A DNA stretch of 64,000 bases from Bradyrhizobium sp. BTAi1 (GTDB taxonomy: Bacteria > Pseudomonadota > Alphaproteobacteria > Rhizobiales > Xanthobacteraceae): NCBI RefSeq assembly GCF_000015165.1, contig NC_009485.1, positions 4,235,501 through 4,299,500 on the forward strand. Direction: 5' to 3'. The notes beneath the pieces are model-generated. The model did no database searches, had not been told where the DNA came from, and saw only the letters and a program-made list of their open reading frames with translations. Positions 16,221 to 23,510 of this stretch are shown in pieces. Position numbers and translations under genes: made by a program. Within the stretch, counting starts at the first letter, position 1; each line of letters opens with the position of its first letter.

Positions 16221-17243
16221 TCAGGCCGCCACGTCGGAGGCGAGCTTCAGGAGCTTGGCGCAGTTCGCGGACTTCCCGCCATAGTCCTTCCAGGCGGTAT
16301 CACGGGCAATGTCGCGCCACTTGTTGACGGTCTCGAGGTCGAGCTCGGCCACCTTGGCGCCGGCCTTTTCATAGACCTTGGCGACCTCGATGTCGTCGTC
16401 CTGCGCGCCCTTGCGCCCGAAGGCCTCGAGCTCGGCGCCGACGGCGAGCAGGACGTCCTGCTGGTTCTTCGGCAGCTTGTCGAACGTCGCCTTCGACATC
16501 ATCAGTGGCTCGAGCATGAACCAATAGGACGCCTTGGCGCCGGAGGTCAGAGCCTTCGCGACCTCTTCGAGGCGGAACGAGATCAGGCTGGTCGAGGAGG
16601 TCAGGCCGGCATCGCAGGCCCCGGTCTGCATCGCCGTGTAGATCTCGTTCGACGGCACCGACAGCACCGACGCACCGGCGGTCTGCAGCACCATGTCCAT
16701 CTCGCGCGAGCCGCCGCGCACCTTCATGCCCTTGGCGTCGTCGGGGGTGACCAGCGGCCGCGAGCGGCTGGCGACGCCGCCGGCCTGCCAGACCCAGGTC
16801 AGCAGGATGATGCCCTTGTCGGCGAGGAAGTCGCTGAGCGCCTTGCCGACTGGCTCGTTCTTCCAGCGCAGGCCCTGATCGTACGTGGTGACGAGGCCCG
16901 GCATCAGTCCGATATTGGTCTCGGGAACCTCGCCGCCGGCATAGGGCATCGGATAGAGGCTGATGTCGAGCGCGCCCTTCCGCATCGCCGAGAACTGCGC
17001 AACGGTCTTGATCAGCGACGAGTTCGGATAGATCTCGGCCGCGATCTCGCCGCCAGAGCGCTTCGACACTTCCTCGGCGAACATCCGGCAGAGCCGGTCG
17101 CGGAAGTCGCCCTTGTCGATGGTTCCCCCCGGGAACTGATGGGAGATCTTCAGCGTGGTCGCCGCCCGAGCGGTTCCGGTTCCAAAACGCAGAATGGCGG
17201 GCGCAGCGAGCGCGGACGCGAGGACAGTGCGGCGTGAAAGCAT
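16221..17243 (-). CDS. TRAP transporter solute-binding protein (DctP-like)
   Basis: A 340-residue periplasmic binding protein with a twin-arginine-like signal (MLSRRTVLASALAAPAILRFG…ARA). The DctP fold follows: TLKISHQFPGG opens the first domain, and KGMKVRGGSREMDMVLQTAGASVLSVPSNEIYTAMQTGACDAGLTS contains the conserved Arg/Asn ligand region. It captures a carboxylate-type solute for the DctQM permease encoded after it. ATG 17243 was chosen because the signal starts there; upstream in-frame codons to 17498 show no protein character. It is the first gene of its operon, with 358 bases of upstream region holding a dyad. Confidence 0.92.
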   Translation of the reverse strand: MLSRRTVLASALAAPAILRFGTGTARAATTLKISHQFPGGTIDKGDFRDRLCRMFAEEVSKRSGGEIAAEIYPNSSLIKTVAQFSAMRKGALDISLYPMPYAGGEVPETNIGLMPGLVTTYDQGLRWKNEPVGKALSDFLADKGIILLTWVWQAGGVASRSRPLVTPDDAKGMKVRGGSREMDMVLQTAGASVLSVPSNEIYTAMQTGACDAGLTSSTSLISFRLEEVAKALTSGAKASYWFMLEPLMMSKATFDKLPKNQQDVLLAVGAELEAFGRKGAQDDDIEVAKVYEKAGAKVAELDLETVNKWRDIARDTAWKDYGGKSANCAKLLKLASDVAA

Positions 17244-17601
17244 GAGAGTTCCCCTGGACAACGTCTGGTTGGGTTCCCGATCCGGTTCGTAAGCAGCCCT
17301 TATAGGAGCCGGAGTGCAGGAATTACCTCTAGCCGAACAATACAGTTGGTTCGAGGGCGAATGCACGGGACGCGACATATTGCTGCGATGCACATGCCTG
17401 TGAATCCCTAGCGCGGGTTGTACTAACATTCGCCCGACGGGCGAAATTGTGTCGAGGTTCAAACACCGCAAAACTCGAATCAAATTTGATCGAGCCAAAA
17501 ATTTTCAGTTGGGCCGTAACGATCTCCCTCATTGGAACGTCGACATGGAGGAGCGGCGCATCGGTCGCCGTCCAACCCCGTCTCTCGAAGGAGCGATCAT
17601 C
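17244..17601. other. Divergent intergenic region between the TRAP operon and the MXKDX gene
   Basis: 358 bases without a convincing gene. They hold the promoters of two divergent units. The clearest structure is the dyad at 17474-17494, listed separately. An EcfG-like GGAAC near 17535 has no matching -10 element. Nothing else was recognised. Confidence 0.5.
17474..17494. promoter_or_regulatory. AT-centred dyad, candidate operator
   Basis: ATCAAATTTGAT (17479-17490) is a perfect 12-base palindrome. It is extended by CTCG on the left and CGAG on the right, with one extra A on the left. It lies between the dctP and MXKDX genes in the only AT-rich part of the gap, as expected for a dimeric repressor site. 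The binding protein is unknown. Confidence 0.4.
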
Positions 17602-17841
17602 ATGACCTATCGTAATCGTCTCGTCCTCGGCCTCTCTGCCGCTGCTCTCGCCTTCAACGTCGCCATCGCGCCCGCGGCGTTCGCCGAGGACAAGATGGGC
17701 AAGGATGATGCGATGAAGAAGGGGGCGATGTCCCACGACTCGATGAAGAAGGACGCGATGGGCAAAGACGAGATGAAGAAGGGCGATGCCATGTCGAAGG
17801 ACGGGATGAAGAAGGACGACGGCATGATGAAGAAGAACTAG
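17602..17841 (+). CDS. Exported pentapeptide MXKDX-repeat protein
   Basis: A 79-residue protein with a clear signal peptide (MTYRNRLVLGLSAAALAFNVAIAPAAFA, cleavage about residue 28). A tail follows made almost entirely of Met-Lys-Lys-Asp style pentamers (KMGKDDAMKKGAMSHDSMKKDAMGKDEMKKG…). It matches the pentapeptide MXKDX-repeat family, whose function is unknown; methionine/aspartate repeats could bind metals. The ribosome site GAAGGAG lies about 10 bases before ATG 17602. It is monocistronic, with a hairpin after the stop. The highly charged repeat should be periplasmic and disordered. Confidence 0.85.
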   Translation: MTYRNRLVLGLSAAALAFNVAIAPAAFAEDKMGKDDAMKKGAMSHDSMKKDAMGKDEMKKGDAMSKDGMKKDDGMMKKN

Positions 17842-17875
17842 GCTTCTTATCGTCGTTGATCGTCGTCATGCGATG

Positions 17876-17892
17876 GGGCGGCGAGGCCGCCC
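17876..17892 (+). terminator. Hairpin after the MXKDX gene
   Basis: GGGCGGC (17876-17882) and GCCGCCC (17886-17892) form a 7-bp stem with a GAG loop about 35 bases after the stop. No T-run follows. It lies between convergent genes and could serve both. Confidence 0.4.
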
Positions 17893-17961
17893 TGTCGCAG
17901 ATCTCATGACGTCATCGCGCGATCATCGAGATCGTCGCGCGGACGCGACGCTCGGGGGCAA

Positions 17962-18315
17962 TCACTTCCTCTTGCCACGTGCCTTGCGCGCGGCATAACG
18001 CGCATCGCGCTTGGCCTTCTGCTCGGCCTCCATCTCGGCCAGGCGAGCGGCTGCTTCTTCCGCCTCGCGGGCGAGCCGGGCGGCCTCGGCGGCCTTGGCC
18101 TCTTCCTCGAGGCGCTTCTGCTCGGCCTTGGCGGCCTCTCGCTCGAGACGCTGCTGCTCGCGCCGGGCGGCGGCCGCTTCGCGCTCCTGCCGCCGCTTCA
18201 CGACTTCGGGATCATCCGGTCCCGGCTGCGCCTTGAACTTCTGCAGAATGCCCTGGCGGGCCTGCTGCGCGGCCTTTTGCCGATCGGCAAATCCGGGTTC
18301 CTTGAATCCTCTCAT
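17962..18315 (-). CDS. DUF6481 family coiled-coil protein
   Basis: A 117-residue cytoplasmic protein. The N-terminus MRGFKEPGFADRQKAAQQARQGILQKFKAQPGPDDPEV is the mark of the DUF6481 family. It is followed by a long Ala/Glu/Arg/Lys helix (about 40-105, heptads such as AKAEQKRLEEEAKAAEAARLA) and a basic C-terminus (ARYAARKARGKRK) that could bind nucleic acid. The family is widespread in Rhizobiales with no known function. It is a single gene; the upstream gap shows no recognised promoter. Confidence 0.8.
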   Translation of the reverse strand: MRGFKEPGFADRQKAAQQARQGILQKFKAQPGPDDPEVVKRRQEREAAAARREQQRLEREAAKAEQKRLEEEAKAAEAARLAREAEEAAARLAEMEAEQKAKRDARYAARKARGKRK

Positions 18316-18631
18316 GGAGACGTCGTCACTTCGCTACTGGTTTGGATTGGTGTGGTTCGATCAGGCTGCATGCGCTGCCCGACATTCATCCACGTTGTCG
18401 TGAATATCGGCGGAGGCGAGCGCGAGGCCGTGTGTATAGGATCGCACGCGTCGATGACAAATGCTTTATCGCCATTCCTTCACATGCCGCACGTTTGGCG
18501 CTTGCATGACGCGCGCCGCTGGCTATGTAAGCACCCCCGCCACGCTGACACAGGTCAGTCGGGTGTGAATTGCTTCACACCAGCGGGCATCGGCGGGCCA
18601 GGATGGCCTGCTTCCAGCGGAGTTTACCGGC

Positions 18632-18883
18632 ATGACCTCGGTGTTTCGGAGGCATGGACGCCTTGCGCTCATGCTCGTGCTTCTCGGCTCGGCCGTGAGC
18701 GCGCTCGTCATGACTGCCGTGTTCGCCCACCCGGCGGCGGCTCCGAGCCGGTTGCTCGGCTCGGAGTGGGAGTGCGGTCAATTGTTCTGGGTGACCAGCT
18801 GCACGCGTGTCGCGCCGATTTCACCTGCCTCCCGCCGCCTCGGTCCGGCTTTCGACGACCCGGCAAATCCGCAGCCGGTCTAG
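18632..18883 (+). CDS. Small membrane-anchored or exported protein
   Basis: An 83-residue protein. A basic start (MTSVFRRHGR) precedes a hydrophobic helix (LALMLVLLGSAVSALVMTAVFA, about 11-32) and a short outer part with two cysteines (WECGQLFWVTSCTRV) and a Pro-rich end. It reads as a signal anchor or signal peptide with a small periplasmic domain. I do not recognise a family. The next small gene starts 12 bases after the stop and has the same anchor-plus-two-cysteines plan, so they are probably cotranscribed. Confidence 0.55.
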   Translation: MTSVFRRHGRLALMLVLLGSAVSALVMTAVFAHPAAAPSRLLGSEWECGQLFWVTSCTRVAPISPASRRLGPAFDDPANPQPV

Positions 18884-18895
18884 GGGCACCGTTTC

Positions 18896-19072
18896 ATGAG
18901 TGAGCGCGACGCAGGCCAAGGCCGGAGAGGAGCGATTGCTGGGCTGCTGTTTGCGGCGATCGTGGTCGGCTTCGGCCTGTGGCTGGCCCACAGCCTGACG
19001 GCAGCGAGCAAGATGCAGGATTGCCTGATGTCCGGCCGCAGCAATTGCAACGTGATCGAGCCCGCACGCTGA
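18896..19072 (+). CDS. Small single-pass membrane protein (58 aa)
   Basis: Fifty-eight residues: a charged start (MSERDAGQGRRG), one membrane helix (AIAGLLFAAIVVGFGLWLAHSL) and a short outer tail with two cysteines (KMQDCLMSGRSNCNVIEPAR). The 'MQDC-MSGR-NC' tail occurs in small hypothetical proteins of Bradyrhizobium as I recall them, which supports it as real. It starts 12 bases after the preceding small gene. The function is unknown; the tail's spaced cysteines could form a disulfide in the periplasm. Confidence 0.6.
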   Translation: MSERDAGQGRRGAIAGLLFAAIVVGFGLWLAHSLTAASKMQDCLMSGRSNCNVIEPAR

Positions 19073-19326
19073 CGCCGGGGCCGGCCGCGGGTCATCCGCT
19101 CAACGCTCCGCCGCGAATCGCGGTGCAAGAATGATGGCGGCGAATCGCCGCCGTTCGGTTGTATGTTGCGGGGCGTCGCTGGCGTGCCGCAAAATTGTCG
19201 GGTTTGTCCCAGTCTGTCCCGCAATTCATGCCCGTTCTGGCCATATCGTGGGGACCAGTGAACCGGGTTTCATCGCACGCCGACCAAGGCCGTAGGCAGC
19301 GCGGACGGCGGGCCAGTGAGGGGAAG

Positions 19327-20190
19327 ATGAGAATGGCATTGTTCGATCAGACCAGGTTCTGGCTGCCGGCGCTGGCCGTCTTGTCGGTGATCTCTTCGCC
19401 CCTCCAAGTACGGGCCCAGGCTCCGGACCAGGTTGGTCCCGGTGCCGCTCACCCCCCGCAGGGGCGCCCGCCCAGCGTCATCCGGCAGCCGCCGGCCGCC
19501 GCCGTTCAACCGGGCGGACAGCCCCATGCTCAGCCCCCCCGCCAAGGGTCGGGGCCGGTTGCGGGACAGCCAAGCGGGCCCGGACCGCGTGCCGCCGCTG
19601 CGCCACAGGCGCGGCCACCCGGACCGGGCTATGACCGCGGACCTGCGGCCACGGGCCGGGCGCCTGACGCGCGCTACAGCCGCGGCGCGATTGCAATGCG
19701 CGATTATGGCGGACAGCGTTATCGCGGCCGCGTCGGCTGGGAAGGGGGGCGCTGGCGTCACGAAGTCCACAATGGCCGGCCCGGCTGGTGGTGGGATGTC
19801 GGCGGGGTCTGGTATTATTATCCTGAGCCGATGGAAGGTCCGCCGACCTACGTCTCCGAGGATTACGCCGACGACGTCGTCTACGCGCCGGCTGCTGCTT
19901 ATCAGGCGCCGCCGCCGGTCGCCTATGAGCCGGCTCCGCCACCGCCGCCGTCCGACCCGGATCCAGGCGCCAGCGCGCTCGGCGGGGCCATCATCGGCGG
20001 CGTGCTCGGCGGGATTCTGACTGGCAAGGCGGGCGGCGCTGCCGCCGGGGCCGTGATCGGCGGCGCGACTGGCGCGATCGCCGGTGCGACGGCAGCGGCG
20101 CGGCCGGGCTATTATCTGTCCCAGGGCAATTGCTACTACCGTTACCCCTCGGGAGAGTATGTCGCTGTCGATCCGCGCTCCTGTTACTAG
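19327..20190 (+). CDS. Exported Pro-rich protein with a glycine-zipper segment
   Basis: A 287-residue exported protein. It has a signal peptide (about 1-30, ending VRAQA) and a Pro/Gly/Gln/Ala-rich disordered region (about 31-125). A Tyr/Trp-rich part (GYDRGP…GWEGGRWRHEVHNGRPGWWWDVGGVWYYYPEP) follows, then a Gly-zipper membrane-like segment (GGAIIGGVLGGILTGKAGGAAAGAVIGGATGAIAGATAAA, about 222-261) and a C-terminal YLSQGNCYYRYPSGEYVAVDPRSCY. Glycine zippers insert in or line membranes, so an envelope role is likely. ATG 19327 has GAGGGGAAG just upstream; the frame extends back to 19159 without support. Confidence 0.78.
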   Translation: MRMALFDQTRFWLPALAVLSVISSPLQVRAQAPDQVGPGAAHPPQGRPPSVIRQPPAAAVQPGGQPHAQPPRQGSGPVAGQPSGPGPRAAAAPQARPPGPGYDRGPAATGRAPDARYSRGAIAMRDYGGQRYRGRVGWEGGRWRHEVHNGRPGWWWDVGGVWYYYPEPMEGPPTYVSEDYADDVVYAPAAAYQAPPPVAYEPAPPPPPSDPDPGASALGGAIIGGVLGGILTGKAGGAAAGAVIGGATGAIAGATAAARPGYYLSQGNCYYRYPSGEYVAVDPRSCY

Positions 20191-20336
20191 CTCACGCCGG
20201 TCCGCAGAGATGTGCATGGGTTTCCGCTCTCCGGCCGTGCGTTGCGATTGATGCTCCGCAAAGGTCCGGAGCCGGAGTTGGAACGAATCCTGGTAAGGTC
20301 CTCTTCCGTGCTGGTCTCAGTGAGAGTTCTGGAGCG

Positions 20337-20723
20337 ATGACCAAGGCGTCCAAGCTTGTTGCCGCCAAGGGCGGAAAAGTCCTCCTGGTCCGACGCCGCA
20401 TCGACGGGCGCTGGATGTTCCCGGGCGGCCGCAAACGCGCACGGGAGACGGCGAAGGACTGCCTGAAGCGCGAGATCAAGGAGGAGCTGCCGAAGCTCAA
20501 GCTCGGCCGTCTTCGCCTGTGGAAAGAAGTCACGGCGAAGAACAAGCGGTCGGGACGCAAGATGAGCGACGCGATCTTCATCGCCAAGAATGCCAGGGGG
20601 CGGCTGGAGATCGGCGACAAAAATGAGATCGACCGCGCCGTCTGGCAAAAGCCCTACGGGCTCAGCCTGACACCAACCTCGCGCTATATTCGCGACCGTC
20701 TGTTTCCGCGCAAAGCGGATTAG
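20337..20723 (+). CDS. NUDIX hydrolase
   Basis: A 128-residue NUDIX-fold hydrolase that would cleave a nucleoside diphosphate linked to another group. The NUDIX box is readable as GRKRARE…REIKEEL (about 33-55), matching GX5EX7REUXEE, with Pro where the box usually has Gly (EELP). The start MTKASKLVAAKGGKVLLVRRRIDGRWMFPGGR is typical. The substrate cannot be told. ATG 20337 has TGGAG 5 bases upstream; the open frame begins at 20130 inside the previous gene and was not used. Confidence 0.85.
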   Translation: MTKASKLVAAKGGKVLLVRRRIDGRWMFPGGRKRARETAKDCLKREIKEELPKLKLGRLRLWKEVTAKNKRSGRKMSDAIFIAKNARGRLEIGDKNEIDRAVWQKPYGLSLTPTSRYIRDRLFPRKAD

Positions 20724-20839
20724 GTCGAGATGCCGGTTCAGAGAGCCGCGCCCTGATCTTGTCCGGCATCGCGAGCGATGATCTTATCGGGACACCGACG
20801 TTCACGCCTGCACTTCAGGCTGTAATTGAAGCCGAAAGT

Positions 20840-20864
20840 GGAACAACTGGCGAGGTCGGACGTT
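20840..20864 (+). promoter_or_regulatory. Candidate EcfG (general stress) promoter
   Basis: GGAAC (20840-20844), exactly 16 bases, then CGTT (20861-20864) matches the alphaproteobacterial sigma-EcfG consensus GGAAC-N16/17-CGTT. The expected start point, about 20872, falls at the ATG of the next small gene (20873), suggesting a leaderless or very short-leader transcript. Confidence 0.55.
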
Positions 20865-20872
20865 GTCTGGTC

Positions 20873-21067
20873 ATGACTTACGAAAGCACAGCCAGACCGC
20901 CACGCGTCCTTACGCCTGAAGAGCGTCGGGCGCGCGATGCCACGCGCAGGGCCGATGCCGAGCAGGCCATGCGAGAACATGAGGAGGCCCAGCGGGCCTT
21001 CTATAAAAACCGCGAGCGACTCCGGGCCGAGCGCTTGGCGCGCGAAGCCGCCGAAAAGCGTCGCTGA
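20873..21067 (+). CDS. Small charged coiled protein, likely stress-induced
   Basis: A 64-residue cytoplasmic protein beginning MTYESTARPPRVLTPEERRARDATRRADAEQAM and ending in a long Arg/Glu/Ala helix (about 20-64, no Pro or Gly). I do not know a named family. The Arg/Glu pattern suggests a coiled coil or nucleic-acid contact. The start is chosen because an EcfG-type promoter ends just before it. An in-frame upstream start (20759) would put that promoter inside the gene. It is convergent with the globin gene, whose stop is 18 bases away. Confidence 0.6.
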   Translation: MTYESTARPPRVLTPEERRARDATRRADAEQAMREHEEAQRAFYKNRERLRAERLAREAAEKRR

Positions 21068-21085
21068 GCTGCCGGCTCCCCCAGC

Positions 21086-21523
21086 TCAGCCTGCGGGACG
21101 CGTCCGGAAAGCGTTCGCCATGCGCAGGAACGCCCGATCCAGCAAATCGTACATGTCGCCGGTGATGTCGCAATCGAACATCGCCCGGCGCATGCACGTC
21201 ATCCACTCGTCGCGCTCGGCGTCTCCGATGGCATAGGGACGGTGCGCCGACATGATGCAGCGATGTTCGGCACGCTCGAAATAGAGCGCAGGCCCGCCCA
21301 GCCAGCCGCTCAGGAACTCGAACAGCAATTGCCTGATCGGACCGAGGTCGGCATCGTGCATGGCGCGGATCTTCCGGGCATCCGGCTCCTCGTCCATGAT
21401 CGCATAAAACCGATCGGCGAGGCGCCGCACGCCGGCTTCGCCGCCGATGAGCTCGTATGGCGTGGCTTCGACCACGATAGCGTCGGTTGAATGGGCTTCG
21501 CTGGCTGAATTGGCTGCCGTCAT
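21086..21523 (-). CDS. Group II truncated haemoglobin
   Basis: A 145-residue globin of the truncated group II (trHbO) type. It has TPYELIGGEAGVRRLADRFYAIMDEEP (helices A-B), HDADLGPIRQLLFEFLSGWLGGPALYFERA, and then CIMSAHRPYAIGDAERDEWMTCM, whose His is the expected proximal haem ligand. Such globins bind O2 or NO and are linked to low-oxygen and nitrosative stress. ATG 21523 begins a normal-length protein with a short N-terminal extension; the frame to 21643 is not used. It sits next to the response regulator gene on the same strand, 143 bases away. Confidence 0.92.
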   Translation of the reverse strand: MTAANSASEAHSTDAIVVEATPYELIGGEAGVRRLADRFYAIMDEEPDARKIRAMHDADLGPIRQLLFEFLSGWLGGPALYFERAEHRCIMSAHRPYAIGDAERDEWMTCMRRAMFDCDITGDMYDLLDRAFLRMANAFRTRPAG

Positions 21524-21666
21524 CGCATCTCGTTTCCCTGGGCGCCTCACAGCCAATAGTCGCCTGGAGCGCACCGCCTTGATCTGCATCAAAGATGAAA
21601 TGCCGATGGCGGCCGCGTGGCGCTGCCGGACGCGAGCGAACACAGAGGCGAGGTGGGAGACGCCAG

Positions 21667-22080
21667 CTAGCGAATATTGGCCTTCACGAGGCGCTGACGG
21701 TCGGTGTCGGCTGCGATCTGACGCAGCGTCTGGCGCAACAGCGCGAGATCGACCGGTTTGCAGAACGGCGGATAGACGTTCAGGCCGAGGATCTTGCCGG
21801 CACGGACCGTGACGTCGCGGGTCTGGTCGTCGGATCCGCTGATGATCAGGACGGGGGTGCGGGATTTCATGTCGGCCAGCAGCTGCAGCACTTCCGTGCC
21901 GGAGCGCTCACCGAGGTTGAGGTCGAGGGTGATGCACTCGAAGTTGCGCCGACGCAGCACGTTGATGGCGCCGTCCACCGAGTTCACGCCGGTCGTCGCA
22001 AAGCCCGCCTGCACGGCGATCTTGCGCAGGATCGACAGATGAACGTCGGCATCTTCGATCACGAGAAGTTCGTTCAGCAT
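21667..22080 (-). CDS. Single-domain response regulator
   Basis: A 137-residue stand-alone receiver domain. Acidic pocket E9/D10, phosphoacceptor D53 (CITLDLNLGERSG), and conserved Lys108 (FCKPVD) are present, with SGSDD where Ser/Thr is expected. There is no output domain. It would relay phosphate in a phosphorelay or bind a partner protein. ATG 22080 starts the beta-1 strand (MLNELLVIEDAD). No kinase is encoded beside it. The divergent HD-domain gene and the adjacent globin gene give little indication of pathway. Confidence 0.9.
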   Translation of the reverse strand: MLNELLVIEDADVHLSILRKIAVQAGFATTGVNSVDGAINVLRRRNFECITLDLNLGERSGTEVLQLLADMKSRTPVLIISGSDDQTRDVTVRAGKILGLNVYPPFCKPVDLALLRQTLRQIAADTDRQRLVKANIR

Positions 22081-22354
22081 GGTCCCCGCGCGGCTGTGTG
22101 TCGACTTCTGATGGACCACCGCACCTTAAAAGTCGGTTTCTAAGCTCCACGTAAATTTTCAATCCCGTAAAATTCCGGACCCCGGCGTCGCCGCATAGCA
22201 AAAGGTCGCTCGGTTGCGCCGCCTGCTGCCTGGTCGGCCGAGGAGATCGGCTATCATGCCGCTCGATGTCGGACGCAGGGTCCGGAATCATGCCCTTGAG
22301 TTCATGACAAGTCGCCGGCGTGACCGCAGGTCAGCCGGCTTGGAAAGCAAGCCG

Positions 22355-22912
22355 ATGTCACTCTCCTCTCTTTATGATGAAGCGCTGGTCTATGCGGCGG
22401 ACCTGCACCGGAGCCAGGTGCGAAAGGGCAGTCGGGTGCCCTATATCGCGCATCTGCTCAGCGTCTCCAGTCGCGTGCTGACGGCGGGCGGCAACGAGGT
22501 GCAGGCCATCGCCGGACTGCTGCACGACGCCGCCGAGGATCAGGGCGGACAGGCCACGCTGGACGAGATCCGCCGGCGGTTCGGCGACGGCGTTGCCGAG
22601 ATCGTGGCGGACTGCACGGATTCCTGGGTCGAACCGAAGCCGGCATGGCGGGCCCGCAAGGACGCCTACCTTGCCAAGCTGCCGCACAAGCCAGTAACGT
22701 CGCTGCTGGTCTCGCTCGCCGACAAGGTCGACAATGCGGAGGCGATCGCGAAGGACTATGATGAGATCGGCGATGCGGTGTGGCAGCGCTTCAGCGGCGG
22801 ACGGGACGGCACGATCTGGTACTACCGCACGCTGAGCCTCATCTTCGATCAGACATTGCCCGGGCCGTTGGCGCGGCAGCTCGCACGAACTGTTGGGACC
22901 TTTCCGTCCTGA
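22355..22912 (+). CDS. HD-domain hydrolase, MESH1/SpoT-hydrolase-like
   Basis: A 185-residue metal-dependent HD protein. It has His33 (PYIAHLL), His57-Asp58 (LLHDAAED, with Glu61/Asp62) and a distal Asp in SLADKVDN, the layout of the (p)ppGpp hydrolase half of RelA/SpoT and of MESH1. There is no synthetase domain, so it would be a small alarmone hydrolase or related phosphohydrolase. ATG 22355 was chosen over an in-frame start at 22214 because MSLSSLYDEALVYAADLH is the family start. The substrate assignment is inferred from family only. Confidence 0.82.
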   Translation: MSLSSLYDEALVYAADLHRSQVRKGSRVPYIAHLLSVSSRVLTAGGNEVQAIAGLLHDAAEDQGGQATLDEIRRRFGDGVAEIVADCTDSWVEPKPAWRARKDAYLAKLPHKPVTSLLVSLADKVDNAEAIAKDYDEIGDAVWQRFSGGRDGTIWYYRTLSLIFDQTLPGPLARQLARTVGTFPS

Positions 22913-22950
22913 TCGGTTCGGGGATGGAGCTTGCCTGCCCCGGTTTGCGG

Positions 22951-22979
22951 ATGACAACCTCAGATGGATCGATTATACA
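22951..22979 (+). promoter_or_regulatory. Sigma-70-like promoter of a candidate small RNA
   Basis: ATGACA (22951-22956), 17 bases, TATACA (22974-22979) match the sigma-70 consensus well. The promoter lies 39 bases after the HD gene stop and is not followed by a coding start before the terminator at 23092-23117. Confidence 0.5.
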
Positions 22980-22985
22980 GCCGGC

Positions 22986-23117
22986 CATGATCACCGTCGC
23001 CACTCATCGTTTTGGTCGCATCACGCACCGTAGCTCGCTGGCGGCGGGAGGATCGCGCTCAATCTGACGATTTGCAGCATCTGATCCGAACAGCCGCCAG
23101 GACCTGGCGGCTTTTTT
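22986..23117 (+). ncRNA. Candidate small RNA (or 5' leader of the DUF1127 gene)
   Basis: A transcript of about 130 bases is predicted between a good promoter (-10 at 22974-22979) and a textbook terminator (23092-23117). No frame inside it has a start with a ribosome site and a protein-like product. The small DUF1127 gene starts 38 bases beyond the T-run, so the alternative is an attenuating leader for that gene. It matches no RNA family I can name. The assignment rests only on promoter plus terminator spacing. Confidence 0.45.
23092..23117 (+). terminator. Strong intrinsic terminator
   Basis: AGCCGCCAG (23092-23100) and CTGGCGGCT (23104-23112) form a perfect 9-bp stem with a GAC triloop, followed directly by six T's (23112-23117). 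It ends the candidate small RNA and lies 38 bases before the DUF1127 gene. Confidence 0.85.
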
Positions 23118-23154
23118 GTTGCCGGCAGGTTCTTCGTTTCCAGGGGAGCCCGAT

Positions 23155-23496
23155 ATGCCGAGCACGACCGACGATCCGAGCATCAGCGCCATCGAGGCGT
23201 GCACACTTCGTGACGCCTCGCGATCACCGGTTCTTTTCGGGCGCGGACGCTCCCCGAGCCATCCGATTCCGTCCAAGCCCGGCGCGAACGTCTACTACTT
23301 GGTGCGCTCGGTCCCTGACCGAAGCCACGCCGAATCGAAGCCCACGCCGTTGCTGCGGCTGTGGTGGAAGCGCTGGCGCGAGCGTCACCGTTTCGCCCGG
23401 GAGCTACCCTGGATCGCCGACGAGGTGCTGGCGGATTACGGCCTCACGCGCGACGAGGCGCGCCGGCTGTGCCGCCGTCCGTTCTGGCGGGCGTGA
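23155..23496 (+). CDS. DUF1127-domain small protein
   Basis: A 113-residue protein. The first 60 residues are variable and Ser/Pro-rich. The C-terminal 45 residues (LWWKRWRERHRFARELPWIADEVLADYGLTRDEARRLCRRPFWRA) are a DUF1127 domain, an Arg-rich helical motif that binds RNA or partner proteins in alphaproteobacteria and is often stress-regulated. ATG 23155 has AGGGGAG upstream. The terminator just before it implies either its own promoter or control by readthrough. It is longer than the usual 40-70-residue DUF1127 proteins because of the N-terminal part. Confidence 0.75.
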   Translation: MPSTTDDPSISAIEACTLRDASRSPVLFGRGRSPSHPIPSKPGANVYYLVRSVPDRSHAESKPTPLLRLWWKRWRERHRFARELPWIADEVLADYGLTRDEARRLCRRPFWRA

Positions 23497-23510
23497 AGCG
23501 AACGCGGCGC

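Noticed and set aside
17535..17570. GGAAC before the MXKDX gene as an EcfG promoter
   Set aside because: No CGTT-like -10 occurs 16-17 bases downstream.
17689..17838. Tandem short units in the MXKDX gene as a CRISPR or microsatellite
   Set aside because: The units are codon-phased pentapeptide repeats inside a signal-peptide-bearing gene, with no spacers.
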